Shown here: positions 7,669-15,087 of the stretch, one piece after another
Layout: each line of letters begins with the position of its first letter
How positions within the stretch are numbered: the first letter of the stretch is position 1
IMG/VR virus record: IMGVR_UViG_3300020583_000407
Location: 1-20,207 of that record
From: a virus
Reading direction: 5' to 3' (one strand)
Length of the DNA: 20,207 nt
Translations under genes and position numbers: made by a program
Notes under the pieces: model-generated
What the model was told of the DNA's origin: nothing
Seen by the model: the letters and a program-made list of their open reading frames with translations, nothing else
Databases searched by the model: none

Positions 7669-9721
7669 GAAGCTACAACAATACTTGTCAGATAAAGAAT
7701 ATGTCTCTTATGACTGTGAGACCACGGGCCTTACCAACAGCGATGAGATTATTGGCTTTTCTGTATGCGCAGAAGAAGATAAGGCATATTATGTAGTGTT
7801 GTCCAAATGGAATAAAGATACGCAAGCTTTAGAGTATCTGCCCGGCAATAAAGAAGCAGCACAGTCTGTTATACAAATGTTAGTACAGAAGTCTTTAATC
7901 ATGCACAATGCCATATTTGACTGTAGAATGGCCGAATCCTTCTTCAAAATACGACTCATCGATAGCCTTCATACAGATACTATGATTTTGGCTCACTTAT
8001 TAGACGAAAACCGCCGCAAAGGCCTAAAGGAACTTGCAAAATCTATATTCGGAGAGCATTCAGCCGACGAACAAATTGAGATGAAAACCAGTGTATTGGC
8101 TAACGGAGGGCAACTTACTAAAAGTAACTACGAGCTCTACAAGGCAGACTCAGCATTGTTAGGCAAGTATGGTGCTCAAGATGCTTTACTAACACTAAGA
8201 CTTTTTTATCATTTAATACCAAGTTTATTTGCTCAAAAACTTGACGTGTTCTTTTATAAAGATGAGTCAATGCCACTACTTAGAGGACCCACTTATGAAC
8301 TTAATACGACTGGCTTGCAAGTAGACACCAAGAAACTTACTGCATTGAAAAAGACGCTAGAAGCAGAATGTGCAGAGGCCGAAGCTTTTATACAACAAGA
8401 AATCGCTCCTCACATCAAAGATAAATACCCAGGCAACACAGTAAAGAACACCTTCAACATAGGCGCCTCTACACAACTATCCTGGCTTTTATATGGAAAG
8501 CTGGGCCTGGAATTCAATACTCTTACTAAAGGCGGCAAAAACATCTGTAAGGCCTTAAATATGAGGCTGCCGTATACTGCGCCTGCTAAGAGAGAGTTTA
8601 TCGCCGCGTGCGAACGAGAAAAAGGCAATGTCCTCGTGCCTGCCTACATAGGTAACGGCAAGAAAGCCTCAGTGAAGAAGTATAAAGAGCCGTGGGGATA
8701 TATAGCTTGCGACAAAGCTGCCTTAAAGAAAATAGCCCATAAATACAAATGGATAGAGCGTCTGCTTGAATACCAACGCAAAATGAAACTCTTGTCGACA
8801 TATGTCAAAGGCATAGAGGAGCGAGTAGAGTACGGTGTTATACGACCTAGCTTCCTCCAGGCGGGTACTTCATCAGGCCGATACTCCAGTAAGGCGCCTA
8901 ATTTTCAAAACCTTCCTAGAGACGACCAGCGTATTAAGGACTGTATAATAGCTCGCCCAGGCAAGGTGTTTGTGATAGCTGACTATAGTCAACTTGAACC
9001 CCGAGTGTTTGCTTATTATAGCAAAGACTCTCGACTCATGGCTGCTTTCGATGGCACAAGTGATTTCTACTCGGTTGTAGGCATCGAAGTCTACGACAAA
9101 CACGATGCAAAGCCCCAGAAAGATGGCTCTCCAGATGCCTTCGGTGTTAAATATAAGAAATTACGAGACTTATCTAAAGTCATAGCCCTGGCGAGTGCTT
9201 ATGGCGCCACCCCTTATCAATTGGCACCCACGACAGGTAAGAGTATAGACGATACTGCAGAAGATATGGCTAAATATTTCGAGCAATTTCCAGGTGTTAA
9301 GACTATGATGCTAGAAGCGCATGATCAAGCCAAGAAGCAAGGCTTTGTGACTAATTTATTTGGACGTCCTAGGCGTATCCCAGAAGCTAAAAAGATTACT
9401 AAATTATACGGCAACATCTCGCATGCTGAGCTTCCGTATGAGGCCAGAAAGCTATTAAACTTATCTTGCAATCATAGAATCCAGTCCACAGGGGCATCTT
9501 TAATCAACCGAGCGGCTATTAGATTCCATCAAAACTTGATAAAAGCAGGGATAGAATGCAAAATAGTGATGCAAGTCCACGACGAATTGATTGTAGAATG
9601 CCAAGAAGCAGACGCCGATGACGTGAGTTTATTGCTTCAAGATGCTATGGAAAATACGAATCGTCTTGAAGGTATTGCATTAGAGGCTATTCCTAGGATT
9701 AGCAGGAGTCTTTCAAAATGA
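7625..9721 (+). CDS. polA: Family A DNA polymerase with 3'-5' exonuclease
   Basis: A 698-residue replicative polymerase. Exonuclease motifs: YDCETTG (D30, E32), HNAIFDCR (N95, D99) and YGAQDALL (D186). Polymerase: GRYSSKAPNFQNLP (419-431), motif A DYSQLEPR (D453), motif B RDLSKVIALASAYG (R514, K518, Y526) and motif C VHDE (H652, D653). Aligning motif B with E. coli Pol I places Leu522 where E. coli has Phe762. There is no 5' nuclease domain, as is usual in phages. A roughly 50-residue stretch (488-512) between motifs A and B looks like a family-specific insertion. Start ATG 7625 is preceded by AAGGAAGGAG and lies in the end of the primase-helicase gene; the stop overlaps the next ATG (ATGA). 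Confidence 0.97.
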   Translation: MKPQLIVLDTVQDIEKLQQYLSDKEYVSYDCETTGLTNSDEIIGFSVCAEEDKAYYVVLSKWNKDTQALEYLPGNKEAAQSVIQMLVQKSLIMHNAIFDCRMAESFFKIRLIDSLHTDTMILAHLLDENRRKGLKELAKSIFGEHSADEQIEMKTSVLANGGQLTKSNYELYKADSALLGKYGAQDALLTLRLFYHLIPSLFAQKLDVFFYKDESMPLLRGPTYELNTTGLQVDTKKLTALKKTLEAECAEAEAFIQQEIAPHIKDKYPGNTVKNTFNIGASTQLSWLLYGKLGLEFNTLTKGGKNICKALNMRLPYTAPAKREFIAACEREKGNVLVPAYIGNGKKASVKKYKEPWGYIACDKAALKKIAHKYKWIERLLEYQRKMKLLSTYVKGIEERVEYGVIRPSFLQAGTSSGRYSSKAPNFQNLPRDDQRIKDCIIARPGKVFVIADYSQLEPRVFAYYSKDSRLMAAFDGTSDFYSVVGIEVYDKHDAKPQKDGSPDAFGVKYKKLRDLSKVIALASAYGATPYQLAPTTGKSIDDTAEDMAKYFEQFPGVKTMMLEAHDQAKKQGFVTNLFGRPRRIPEAKKITKLYGNISHAELPYEARKLLNLSCNHRIQSTGASLINRAAIRFHQNLIKAGIECKIVMQVHDELIVECQEADADDVSLLLQDAMENTNRLEGIALEAIPRISRSLSK

Positions 9722-9990
9722 TTAAAAGAAAACAAATCAAGGGGCAGCTTTATGGGCAGCTTTATTGGCAGCTTTGGGAGCAGCTTAGGGAGCAGCTTAG
9801 TGAGCAGCTTTGGGGGCAGCTTAGTGGGCAGCTTTATGGGCAGCTTTATGGGCAGCTTGGTGGGCAGCTTGATAGGCAGCTTTGGGGGCAGCTTGGTGGG
9901 CAGCTTAGTGGGCAGCTTTATGGGCAGCTTAGTGAGCAGCTTTGGGAGCAGCTTAGTCAAAATATTATAAAAATAGTTGACTATTCATAA
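9718..9990 (+). CDS. xQLx tetrapeptide-repeat protein
   Basis: A 90-residue protein made of a basic head (MIKRKQIK), 18 consecutive xQLx units, and a short tail ending KIVDYS. The flanking positions are mainly G, E, Y, W and S (GQLY, EQLW, GQLS). Translation is supported by the ATGA overlap with the polymerase stop. Gln-Leu repeats with a four-residue period could form a helical or beta-solenoid rod with Leu inside, but I know no function. I recall similar QLxx repeat proteins in other phage genomes, without a named family. It is the last gene before the promoter at 9977, which begins inside its final codons. Confidence 0.6.
   Translation: MIKRKQIKGQLYGQLYWQLWEQLREQLSEQLWGQLSGQLYGQLYGQLGGQLDRQLWGQLGGQLSGQLYGQLSEQLWEQLSQNIIKIVDYS
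9742..9957 (+). repeat. 18-copy 12-base tandem repeat with invariant CAGCTT
   Basis: Eighteen 12-base units run without a gap, each with the core CAGCTT flanked by variable triplets (GGG, GAG, TGG or AGG before; TAT, TGG, AGT, GGT, AGG or GAT after). The core never varies even at silent positions, whereas the flanks do. The period is a multiple of three, so three frames stay open across it, including one on the opposite strand. Confidence 0.97.
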
Positions 9991-10004
9991 AATACATATA
10001 TAAT
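9977..10004 (+). promoter_or_regulatory. Near-consensus sigma70 promoter for the packaging/virion arm
   Basis: TTGACT at 9977-9982 (5 of 6 to -35) and TATAAT at 9999-10004 (6 of 6 to -10) are separated by 16 bases in an A+T-rich stretch. Transcription would start near 10011, just before AAGGAG (10013-10018), giving a very short leader for the gene at 10027. This is the only recognised strong host-type promoter in the window and sits at the border between replication genes and structural genes. Confidence 0.75.
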
Positions 10005-10026
10005 GTCTATATAAGGAGTCCTGCGC

Positions 10027-10374
10027 ATGAAACTAGTTTTTCTTCGAATCTTAAGTTACTTTCCTCGCCAACTACCTGTCGGCATGACTGCATTCAATAC
10101 CTGGTCGTCCCGAATTATAACTCTTTGTGGACCTTTGGCGGACGAGACGTCTATGCGTTTTGCTCTTGCTTCACAGATTATGCATCTTCCGCCGCAATCA
10201 AGTAAGAGAGCAGACCAATACTTCATCAGGAGTATGCTCAAATCTGCCGCCAATCAAGTGGCTTCGCAGGTTTTCCAAGACATTAAAACCAAACAGCAAG
10301 AACAGCAACAAGCACAAATTGTAGCTGCAGCGACAGAGGTTACGACTCCAGATGTCAGCTCCAAGACAACCTAG
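10027..10374 (+). CDS. Conserved phage protein of unknown function (LPVGMT family)
   Basis: A 115-residue protein whose block PRQLPVGMTAFNTW, then FALASQIMHL and ANQVASQVFQDIK, is familiar to me from many phages just upstream of terminase genes; I know no function for it. Helical, with a Gln/Ala-rich tail. AAGGAG lies 8 bases before the ATG and the promoter at 9977 lies directly upstream, so it is the first gene of this transcript. It overlaps the next gene by 23 bases. Confidence 0.8.
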   Translation: MKLVFLRILSYFPRQLPVGMTAFNTWSSRIITLCGPLADETSMRFALASQIMHLPPQSSKRADQYFIRSMLKSAANQVASQVFQDIKTKQQEQQQAQIVAAATEVTTPDVSSKTT

Positions 10375-10732
10375 TTTTAAAAAACTTCAAAAAACCTGGT
10401 ATAAAAAACTTAAGAAAAGCGGCTTTGAAGACATTGAATATTCTGATGGCAGCTCAAAATCCTGTAAGCCTCGCACCCCCAGAGGCTTAGATCCTTCTCT
10501 TAGGCAATCAATCATAGACTACTATAACATGTGCGATGCCTTTCTCAATGACCATACATTCGAAACAGAATTAGACAAAGTTATGTGGGAATATCACAGT
10601 AATGGCATCAGCAATATGGACATTGTCTTGATTCTCAAACAAACCAAAGTCAAAAAGACTAATAGAGACTGGGTGCAAAAACGACTTAAAGACTTAAAAG
10701 AACAGATGAAAAAGAGATATCTCTCACCATGA
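10352..10732 (+). CDS. Hypothetical basic protein, possible helix-turn-helix
   Basis: A 126-residue protein with a Lys-rich N-terminal half. Residues 75-120 (MWEYHSNGISNMDIVLILK, then a polar turn and WVQKRLKDLKEQMKK) could be a helix-turn-helix of the kind found in small DNA-binding phage proteins. It lies upstream of the terminase genes but is not an obvious TerS. ATG 10352 is within the preceding gene; the stop makes an ATGA overlap with the next one. Function not assigned. Confidence 0.7.
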   Translation: MSAPRQPSFKKLQKTWYKKLKKSGFEDIEYSDGSSKSCKPRTPRGLDPSLRQSIIDYYNMCDAFLNDHTFETELDKVMWEYHSNGISNMDIVLILKQTKVKKTNRDWVQKRLKDLKEQMKKRYLSP

Positions 10733-11157
10733 CCAATTTCGCCGGGCTTTACAACATAAGAGACTACACGCCTAAAGACAAGAATTTTGTTATAGCTACA
10801 TTCCTTAGAGGCTTGTATTACGGTGACTCTTGGTTTAGCCAGATACCAAAAGCCATATTCATGGCTAACTATAAGCTAGTTATAGAAGCTTTGATAGCCA
10901 AGACTACAATCAAAGTGGCTTGTCTGAAAGAAGATCCAGATGTAATCCTGGGTTATAGCATTTTAAGCAATGACTTCCAAACAATACACTGGGTGTATGT
11001 AAAAAGTTCTAAGCTAGCAGACGGTACGACTTGGCGCCAAAAAGGCATAGGCAGAGCCCTAATACCGCAATATCCTACTTCTGTCAGCCACCTCACTAAA
11101 CTAGGTAAAGACTTGCTTCCAAAACTAAAAAACACAGTATTTAACCCCTTCATTTAA
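10729..11157 (+). CDS. GNAT-like acetyltransferase family phage protein
   Basis: A 142-residue protein. WRQKGIGRAL (102-111) matches GNAT motif A (Q/RxxGxG/A), which binds acetyl-CoA pyrophosphate, preceded by strands VILGYSIL and IHWVYVK as in the GNAT core. The N-terminal block FLRGLYYGDSWFSQIPK recurs in phage proteins between replication and terminase genes. The fold is shortened at the C-terminus, so catalytic activity is uncertain and the target unknown. It begins in an ATGA overlap. Confidence 0.72.
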   Translation: MTNFAGLYNIRDYTPKDKNFVIATFLRGLYYGDSWFSQIPKAIFMANYKLVIEALIAKTTIKVACLKEDPDVILGYSILSNDFQTIHWVYVKSSKLADGTTWRQKGIGRALIPQYPTSVSHLTKLGKDLLPKLKNTVFNPFI

Positions 11158-11171
11158 CCAAAGGAGACTAT

Positions 11172-11417
11172 ATGTCAAACAAATCAGCTAAAAAACCCAA
11201 ACAACTTTCGGTACCTCGGGCGCTTCCTGAGATTCAGAAAGACTACGCACAAGTCTGCAACAATGCAGGACAGATTCAATACCAAATTAAGGTGTATGAA
11301 CAAGAGCTTATTCAGACTAATCAAAGACTCTTATCATTGAACCAAGAAGCAGCTGCTCGTAATCAGCTAGATGCCGCTGCCAAACCTGCCCCTGCACCAG
11401 AGGTAACAAATGGTTAA
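11172..11417 (+). CDS. Small coiled-coil protein
   Basis: An 81-residue protein: a Lys-rich start, a helical centre (residues 20-60, KDYAQVCNNAGQIQYQIKV and QELIQTNQRLLSLNQE with leucine-type spacing) and an Ala/Pro tail. The shape resembles small phage head or chaperone-like proteins found near terminases, but no family is certain. AAGGAG precedes ATG at good spacing; the stop overlaps the next ATG by 8 bases. Confidence 0.7.
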   Translation: MSNKSAKKPKQLSVPRALPEIQKDYAQVCNNAGQIQYQIKVYEQELIQTNQRLLSLNQEAAARNQLDAAAKPAPAPEVTNG

Positions 11418-11664
11418 CATCAAATATGCAGTCCTCCATGGTAGTATCTTTGTCCCAAACCTAGTGGGTAACTTAGGTCCGACACTTACTTTAGAGCCGA
11501 ACCGAATCTCAAGCATGGTGTTATTAGGAGATGGCTTTTTGCGACTCCAAGTAAAAGACACCGAGATTATGTTGCCACTCACGAGTGTTTTACATATGGT
11601 GCCCGCTTCAAAACCGACACTAGTTCCAGCGCAGAGTTCTAATGGCTCAAGTACCGAAGCCTAA
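11410..11664 (+). CDS. Hypothetical small beta-rich protein
   Basis: An 84-residue protein. Alternating hydrophobic stretches (YAVLHGSIFV, MVLLGDGFLRLQV, TEIMLPLTSVLHMV) suggest a small beta barrel, ending in a Ser/Pro tail. No family recognised. It overlaps both neighbours (8 and 23 bases), so it is part of the same coupled unit leading to TerL. Confidence 0.65.
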   Translation: MVNIKYAVLHGSIFVPNLVGNLGPTLTLEPNRISSMVLLGDGFLRLQVKDTEIMLPLTSVLHMVPASKPTLVPAQSSNGSSTEA

Positions 11665-11944
11665 TCAACAGACAGACCTTTCATCAACAAAACCTGCAGA
11701 TGTGTCTCCAAAAGACATATCTGTAGACCGCTTGATTGACGACGGGCTCATGACAATCTATAGAGAAATCAAGAACTTACTTTATCTCAGCTCTAAAGGT
11801 AAACTCGATGCAGCCAATGCTAGAGACCTCAGAGACACTGTAAAGCTCCTGTTTGACCTACAGGCAAGAGAAAAAGACAGCCTCAGGAATCTTACAGACG
11901 AACAGCTAAAAGAACAAGCAAAAGTGGTCGTGGATGAAACCTAG
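11642..11944 (+). CDS. Candidate terminase small subunit
   Basis: A 100-residue, mostly helical acidic protein (ISVDRLIDDGLMTIYREIK, KGKLDAANARDLRDTVKLL, LTDEQLKEQAK). Its position immediately before and overlapping terL by 11 bases, size and helical make-up fit a TerS that recognises packaging sites, but no DNA-binding motif can be proven. It could equally be another small conserved protein, with TerS elsewhere. Confidence 0.5.
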   Translation: MAQVPKPNQQTDLSSTKPADVSPKDISVDRLIDDGLMTIYREIKNLLYLSSKGKLDAANARDLRDTVKLLFDLQAREKDSLRNLTDEQLKEQAKVVVDET

Positions 11945-13367
11945 CAAAACTGCCATCTTAACCGAGGTGATAGAGCGGAATACGACCGCTGCTGTCCGCA
12001 ATAAGGTTGTCTTAAAAGGAGATTTTGCTTCCCAAGATGCCTTCATAAATGACCCTTCTCGTTTCCTTGTCGCACAATGCTCTCGTCGCGCAGGTAAGAG
12101 CAACGGCCTTGCATTAAGATTCTTTAAGACACTAGAAAAGTATCCTAAGTCTCAATGCCTATATCTAGCTTTGACTCAAGAGTCAGCGCGCGGTATCATG
12201 TGGCCGATTTTACAAGAGATTAACGACAGATACGCCTTAGGATGTACATTTACTGAATCTAGGCTAGAAATGAAGCACCCCAATGGCGCGAAGCTTAAAC
12301 TTATGGGTGCAGACCTCAAGGACTACATCAAACGCCTCAAAGGACGTAAATTCCCCGGCATAGCTATCGACGAAGCACAAGATATGGGTGCTCACTTACA
12401 AAGTCTTATAGACGACGTGCTTACTCCTTCTGTATTCGATTATACCGATGGATGGATAGCTTTAACCGGCACGCCTGGCCCTGTACCACAAGGATACTAC
12501 TTCGACATCACGCAAAACGGCAAATACGGGTATAGCCTCCATAAATGGACAATGTTAGACAATCCGTACATGCCAGATCCTCAGTCAGTCCTAGCTAAAG
12601 TCAAGGCTGACCATGAGTGGCAAGATGACAATCCTACTCTTCAACGAGAGTATCTCAATCGATGGGTGTTAGATGTAAACTCTTTGTGGGTGAGATACAA
12701 CGAAAAAGCTAATCATTATCAAGAGTTACCTAAAGAGCATAAATGGAGTTATGTAATGGGCATAGACATCGGCTTCAACGATGCTGATGCCATAGCTGTC
12801 CTGGCTTGGTCTGATACAACTCCTGTCACTTACTTGGTAGAAGAAAAGATAACTACTAAGCAGGGTATAACAGAATTAGGCGAACAAATCCAGGCACTTG
12901 ACAAGAAATATAGCGTTTCTAGGATGGTGATAGATGAAGGAGGCCTCGGTAAGAAAGCAGCCGAGGAGCTTCGTAGGCGCCTCAACCTCCCTCTAGAAGC
13001 AGCAGACAAGGCTAGAAAGCAAGAGAACGTAGAGCTGCTAAACGACGAATTGCGTACAGGTAAGTTTAAGGCCAAGTCTGCCTCAAGGTTTGCACAAGAC
13101 TCCTATCTCGTACAGATAGATTGGGAGAGAAGTACGCCTGACAAAGTGGTGATTAAGAAAAAGCCCCACTCTGACATCATAGACGCTGTCCTATACGCCT
13201 ATAAGGCATCTTATGCATACACACACACCCCTGAGAAAGAAAAGCCCAAACCTGGTACGAAGGAGTGGGCAGATCAACAGAGCAATGATATGTGGGAACG
13301 AGAACTCGAAGGCTATTCTAAAGAGATGGAATACTCAAATTGGCTTAAAAATGGCGGATATGGGTGA
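11934..13367 (+). CDS. terL: Terminase large subunit
   Basis: A 477-residue packaging motor. ATPase domain: Walker A SRRAGKS (50-56), Walker B IAIDEAQ (D146, catalytic E147) and coupling motif LTGTPG (177-182). Nuclease domain, RNase H-like: GIDIGFND (D278), VIDEGG (D334) and HSDIIDA (D414, D417). It moves DNA into the prohead and cuts the concatemer. The ATPase and nuclease residues are all present, so it should be active. The ATG lies within the preceding gene. After the stop there are 44 noncoding bases, one of the few gaps in this arm. Confidence 0.96.
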   Translation: MKPSKTAILTEVIERNTTAAVRNKVVLKGDFASQDAFINDPSRFLVAQCSRRAGKSNGLALRFFKTLEKYPKSQCLYLALTQESARGIMWPILQEINDRYALGCTFTESRLEMKHPNGAKLKLMGADLKDYIKRLKGRKFPGIAIDEAQDMGAHLQSLIDDVLTPSVFDYTDGWIALTGTPGPVPQGYYFDITQNGKYGYSLHKWTMLDNPYMPDPQSVLAKVKADHEWQDDNPTLQREYLNRWVLDVNSLWVRYNEKANHYQELPKEHKWSYVMGIDIGFNDADAIAVLAWSDTTPVTYLVEEKITTKQGITELGEQIQALDKKYSVSRMVIDEGGLGKKAAEELRRRLNLPLEAADKARKQENVELLNDELRTGKFKAKSASRFAQDSYLVQIDWERSTPDKVVIKKKPHSDIIDAVLYAYKASYAYTHTPEKEKPKPGTKEWADQQSNDMWERELEGYSKEMEYSNWLKNGGYG

Positions 13368-13411
13368 TATTTGACTGTTATATTGACTAATAGAGAGCTC
13401 GGAGGCCCACT

Positions 13412-13696
13412 TTGTTGCCATTCTTGAAACCCAAAGACAAGTCAGTAGCTGGCCTAATAATCAAGCAGCGTACCCCAGATGAGAAGCCTGAATCTGAACA
13501 AGACGACTCTAGCGCCTCTATAGACGCTTGCGCAGAAGAATTGATCCGAGCAGTTCATGCCCGAGACACCAAGGCTGTAGCCAACGCTATGAAAGACGCC
13601 TTCACCATACTAGAATCCGAACCCCACAAAGAAGGCGAGCACGTCGAAAAACACACTTATGCAGCTCAAAATGAAAAAGCTGCTCAGGAGCCCTAA
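13412..13696 (+). CDS. Small conserved acidic phage protein, TTG start
   Basis: A 94-residue protein. TTG 13412 is chosen because GGAGG at 13401-13405 is 6 bases upstream, and the frame has no earlier ATG. The N-terminus (PFLKPKDKSVAGLIIKQR) and central helix (ACAEELIRAVHARDTKAVANA) resemble small proteins between TerL and portal in podovirus-like genomes. Function unknown; minor virion or packaging role is only suggested by position. Confidence 0.72.
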   Translation: MLPFLKPKDKSVAGLIIKQRTPDEKPESEQDDSSASIDACAEELIRAVHARDTKAVANAMKDAFTILESEPHKEGEHVEKHTYAAQNEKAAQEP

Positions 13697-14818
13697 GTGC
13701 CTTTAATGCAAAAAAAGTCAAAAGCTGCCTTTGAACACAACTTTAAAGCCGAAATGAATGCAGGAAAGCCGAAGGCTCAATCCTTGGCTATTGCTTATAG
13801 TGTCAAGCGCAAGCCCAAGAAGAAAGCCTCTGGCGGTACAGTCGAGTCTGGCTCTCCAGACATGAACTATACAGACGGCGGTATGGTAAATGCCAAGTCT
13901 GAAAAGCGTCCTATGCCAAACGAGCGGAATCAAGACTCCAAGATGGTGAGCCAGAATACTGGCAATAAACCTCCTAGGAATGACGACTGGACACAAAATC
14001 CAATGATTCCTAAGCCTAAGACACAGCCTATCAAATACCCCAAGATGGTGCCGTCGAGTGCCTTTAGCACTCGCCTTCGCGATGAAGAAGACGACCTTCA
14101 GTCATCTGCCAGCACTAACAACGGACCTCAGCATCAACCTCCAGAGCATGACAATGAAGAAGGACCTGACCGCCAAGGCCCTAAAGTACCAGATATGCAA
14201 GACGAACATAGCAATCACCGCAAACCTTATGCCAAAGGCGGTATGGTTGATATGGAGCCTGAAGACCTAGGTATCGAGCTCTCAGAACGTGACGATGAAG
14301 CTCATCTCGAGTCTAGCGCTTCTCCTTCAGAAGACGAAGGCACTGAGTTTGCTGACAGTCATGATGAAATGGAACAAGATAGACAAGGTCCTCAAGTCTC
14401 AGACATGGAAGACGAACACAGCACAGGCCGAAAGCCTTATGCCAGAGGTGGTGAAGTTAGCCCCAATGATGAAATCGAAGAAGAGAAGCACAACTCTATA
14501 GCAGCAGCCATAATGTCTAGACGAGACCGCATGCATGCAGCTATCGACTCAGGTGCATTAGACATGGACGAAGCCGTTCGCATGGCTGATGGCGGTATGG
14601 TAGACATTGACTCTAATAACGAAGAGCAGCCTAATGGCTATTATAATCGAAACGAAGACGCCGCACTCAAAGAGAACTACGACAGTGATATGGATGGCTT
14701 GCGCCAACCTACAGATTCTAATGAGATTGGCGATTCTAGAGAAGATGACGAAGAAAATCGACACGACATGATTAGCCAAATCCGCTCTAAAATGAACATG
14801 AAGAGACAATTCCGCTAA
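13697..14818 (+). CDS. Repeat-rich acidic protein with GGMV motifs, GTG start
   Basis: A 373-residue protein. Residues 1-45 (SKAAFEHNFKAEM, LAIAYSVKRKPKKKA) match a phage family whose members start this way and then carry a Lys-rich segment and a G-G-x-V box. Here the box occurs five times (GGTV, GGMV, GGMV, GGEV, GGMV at about 46, 61, 181, 251, 299), separated by acidic low-complexity sequence. Residues 128-197 and 198-254 are a degenerate 70-residue duplication. GTG 13697 is supported by AGGAG at 13686-13690. Function unknown; its location between TerL and portal suggests a head or packaging protein, and most of it is probably disordered. Confidence 0.75.
   Translation: MPLMQKKSKAAFEHNFKAEMNAGKPKAQSLAIAYSVKRKPKKKASGGTVESGSPDMNYTDGGMVNAKSEKRPMPNERNQDSKMVSQNTGNKPPRNDDWTQNPMIPKPKTQPIKYPKMVPSSAFSTRLRDEEDDLQSSASTNNGPQHQPPEHDNEEGPDRQGPKVPDMQDEHSNHRKPYAKGGMVDMEPEDLGIELSERDDEAHLESSASPSEDEGTEFADSHDEMEQDRQGPQVSDMEDEHSTGRKPYARGGEVSPNDEIEEEKHNSIAAAIMSRRDRMHAAIDSGALDMDEAVRMADGGMVDIDSNNEEQPNGYYNRNEDAALKENYDSDMDGLRQPTDSNEIGDSREDDEENRHDMISQIRSKMNMKRQFR
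14078..14458 (+). repeat. 210-base degenerate tandem repeat inside the acidic protein gene
   Basis: Codons 128-184 and 198-254 align at a constant 70-codon offset: RDEEDDLQSSAS with RDDEAHLESSAS, then DRQGPKVPDMQDEHS with DRQGPQVSDMEDEHS, then RKPYAKGGMV with RKPYARGGEV. Unit one is 14078-14287, unit two begins at 14288. The copies have diverged at both the DNA and protein level, so the duplication is old. Confidence 0.85.
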
Positions 14819-15087
14819 TGAAAATCGAAAATCTTAAACAGTTACAAAAGGTTATGCAACTATGCCGTAAGCAGGGCGTAGAAACCATCGAGATAGATGG
14901 TGTCAAGTTCCAATTCGGCCCGCAAATGGAGATTCCACAGCGTAAAACTAAAGCCATAGCCAACGAAGCCTTTCAGCCTATTACACCTGGTGGGATTACA
15001 GATGAAACCAAGATTCCTACTATGGACGGGATTACAGAAGAAGCTCTTTTAATGTGGTCAGTACAGAACATGGGTGATGGACAATAA
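14818..15087 (+). CDS. Small conserved phage protein upstream of portal
   Basis: An 89-residue protein starting in a TAATG overlap with the previous gene and ending in a TAATG overlap with portal. The N-terminal helix plus strand (LKQLQKVMQLCRKQGVETIEIDGVKFQFG) reads like a small alpha/beta domain found next to portal genes in related phages. A doubled GGITDE/DGITEE phrase lies near the C-terminus. No function known. Confidence 0.72.
   Translation: MKIENLKQLQKVMQLCRKQGVETIEIDGVKFQFGPQMEIPQRKTKAIANEAFQPITPGGITDETKIPTMDGITEEALLMWSVQNMGDGQ

Noticed and set aside
9742-9957. Possible CRISPR-like array
   Set aside because: The units are contiguous 12-mers without spacers of uniform length, and they encode a protein in frame.
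9637-9960. Reverse-strand frame of KLPxKLP repeats over the QL array, and a forward GSFxGSL frame
   Set aside because: Both follow from the 12-base period of the + strand gene; neither has a ribosome site or gene-like neighbours.
13367-13412. TTGACT near 13372 as a promoter after terL
   Set aside because: Nothing like a -10 hexamer 16-18 bases downstream.
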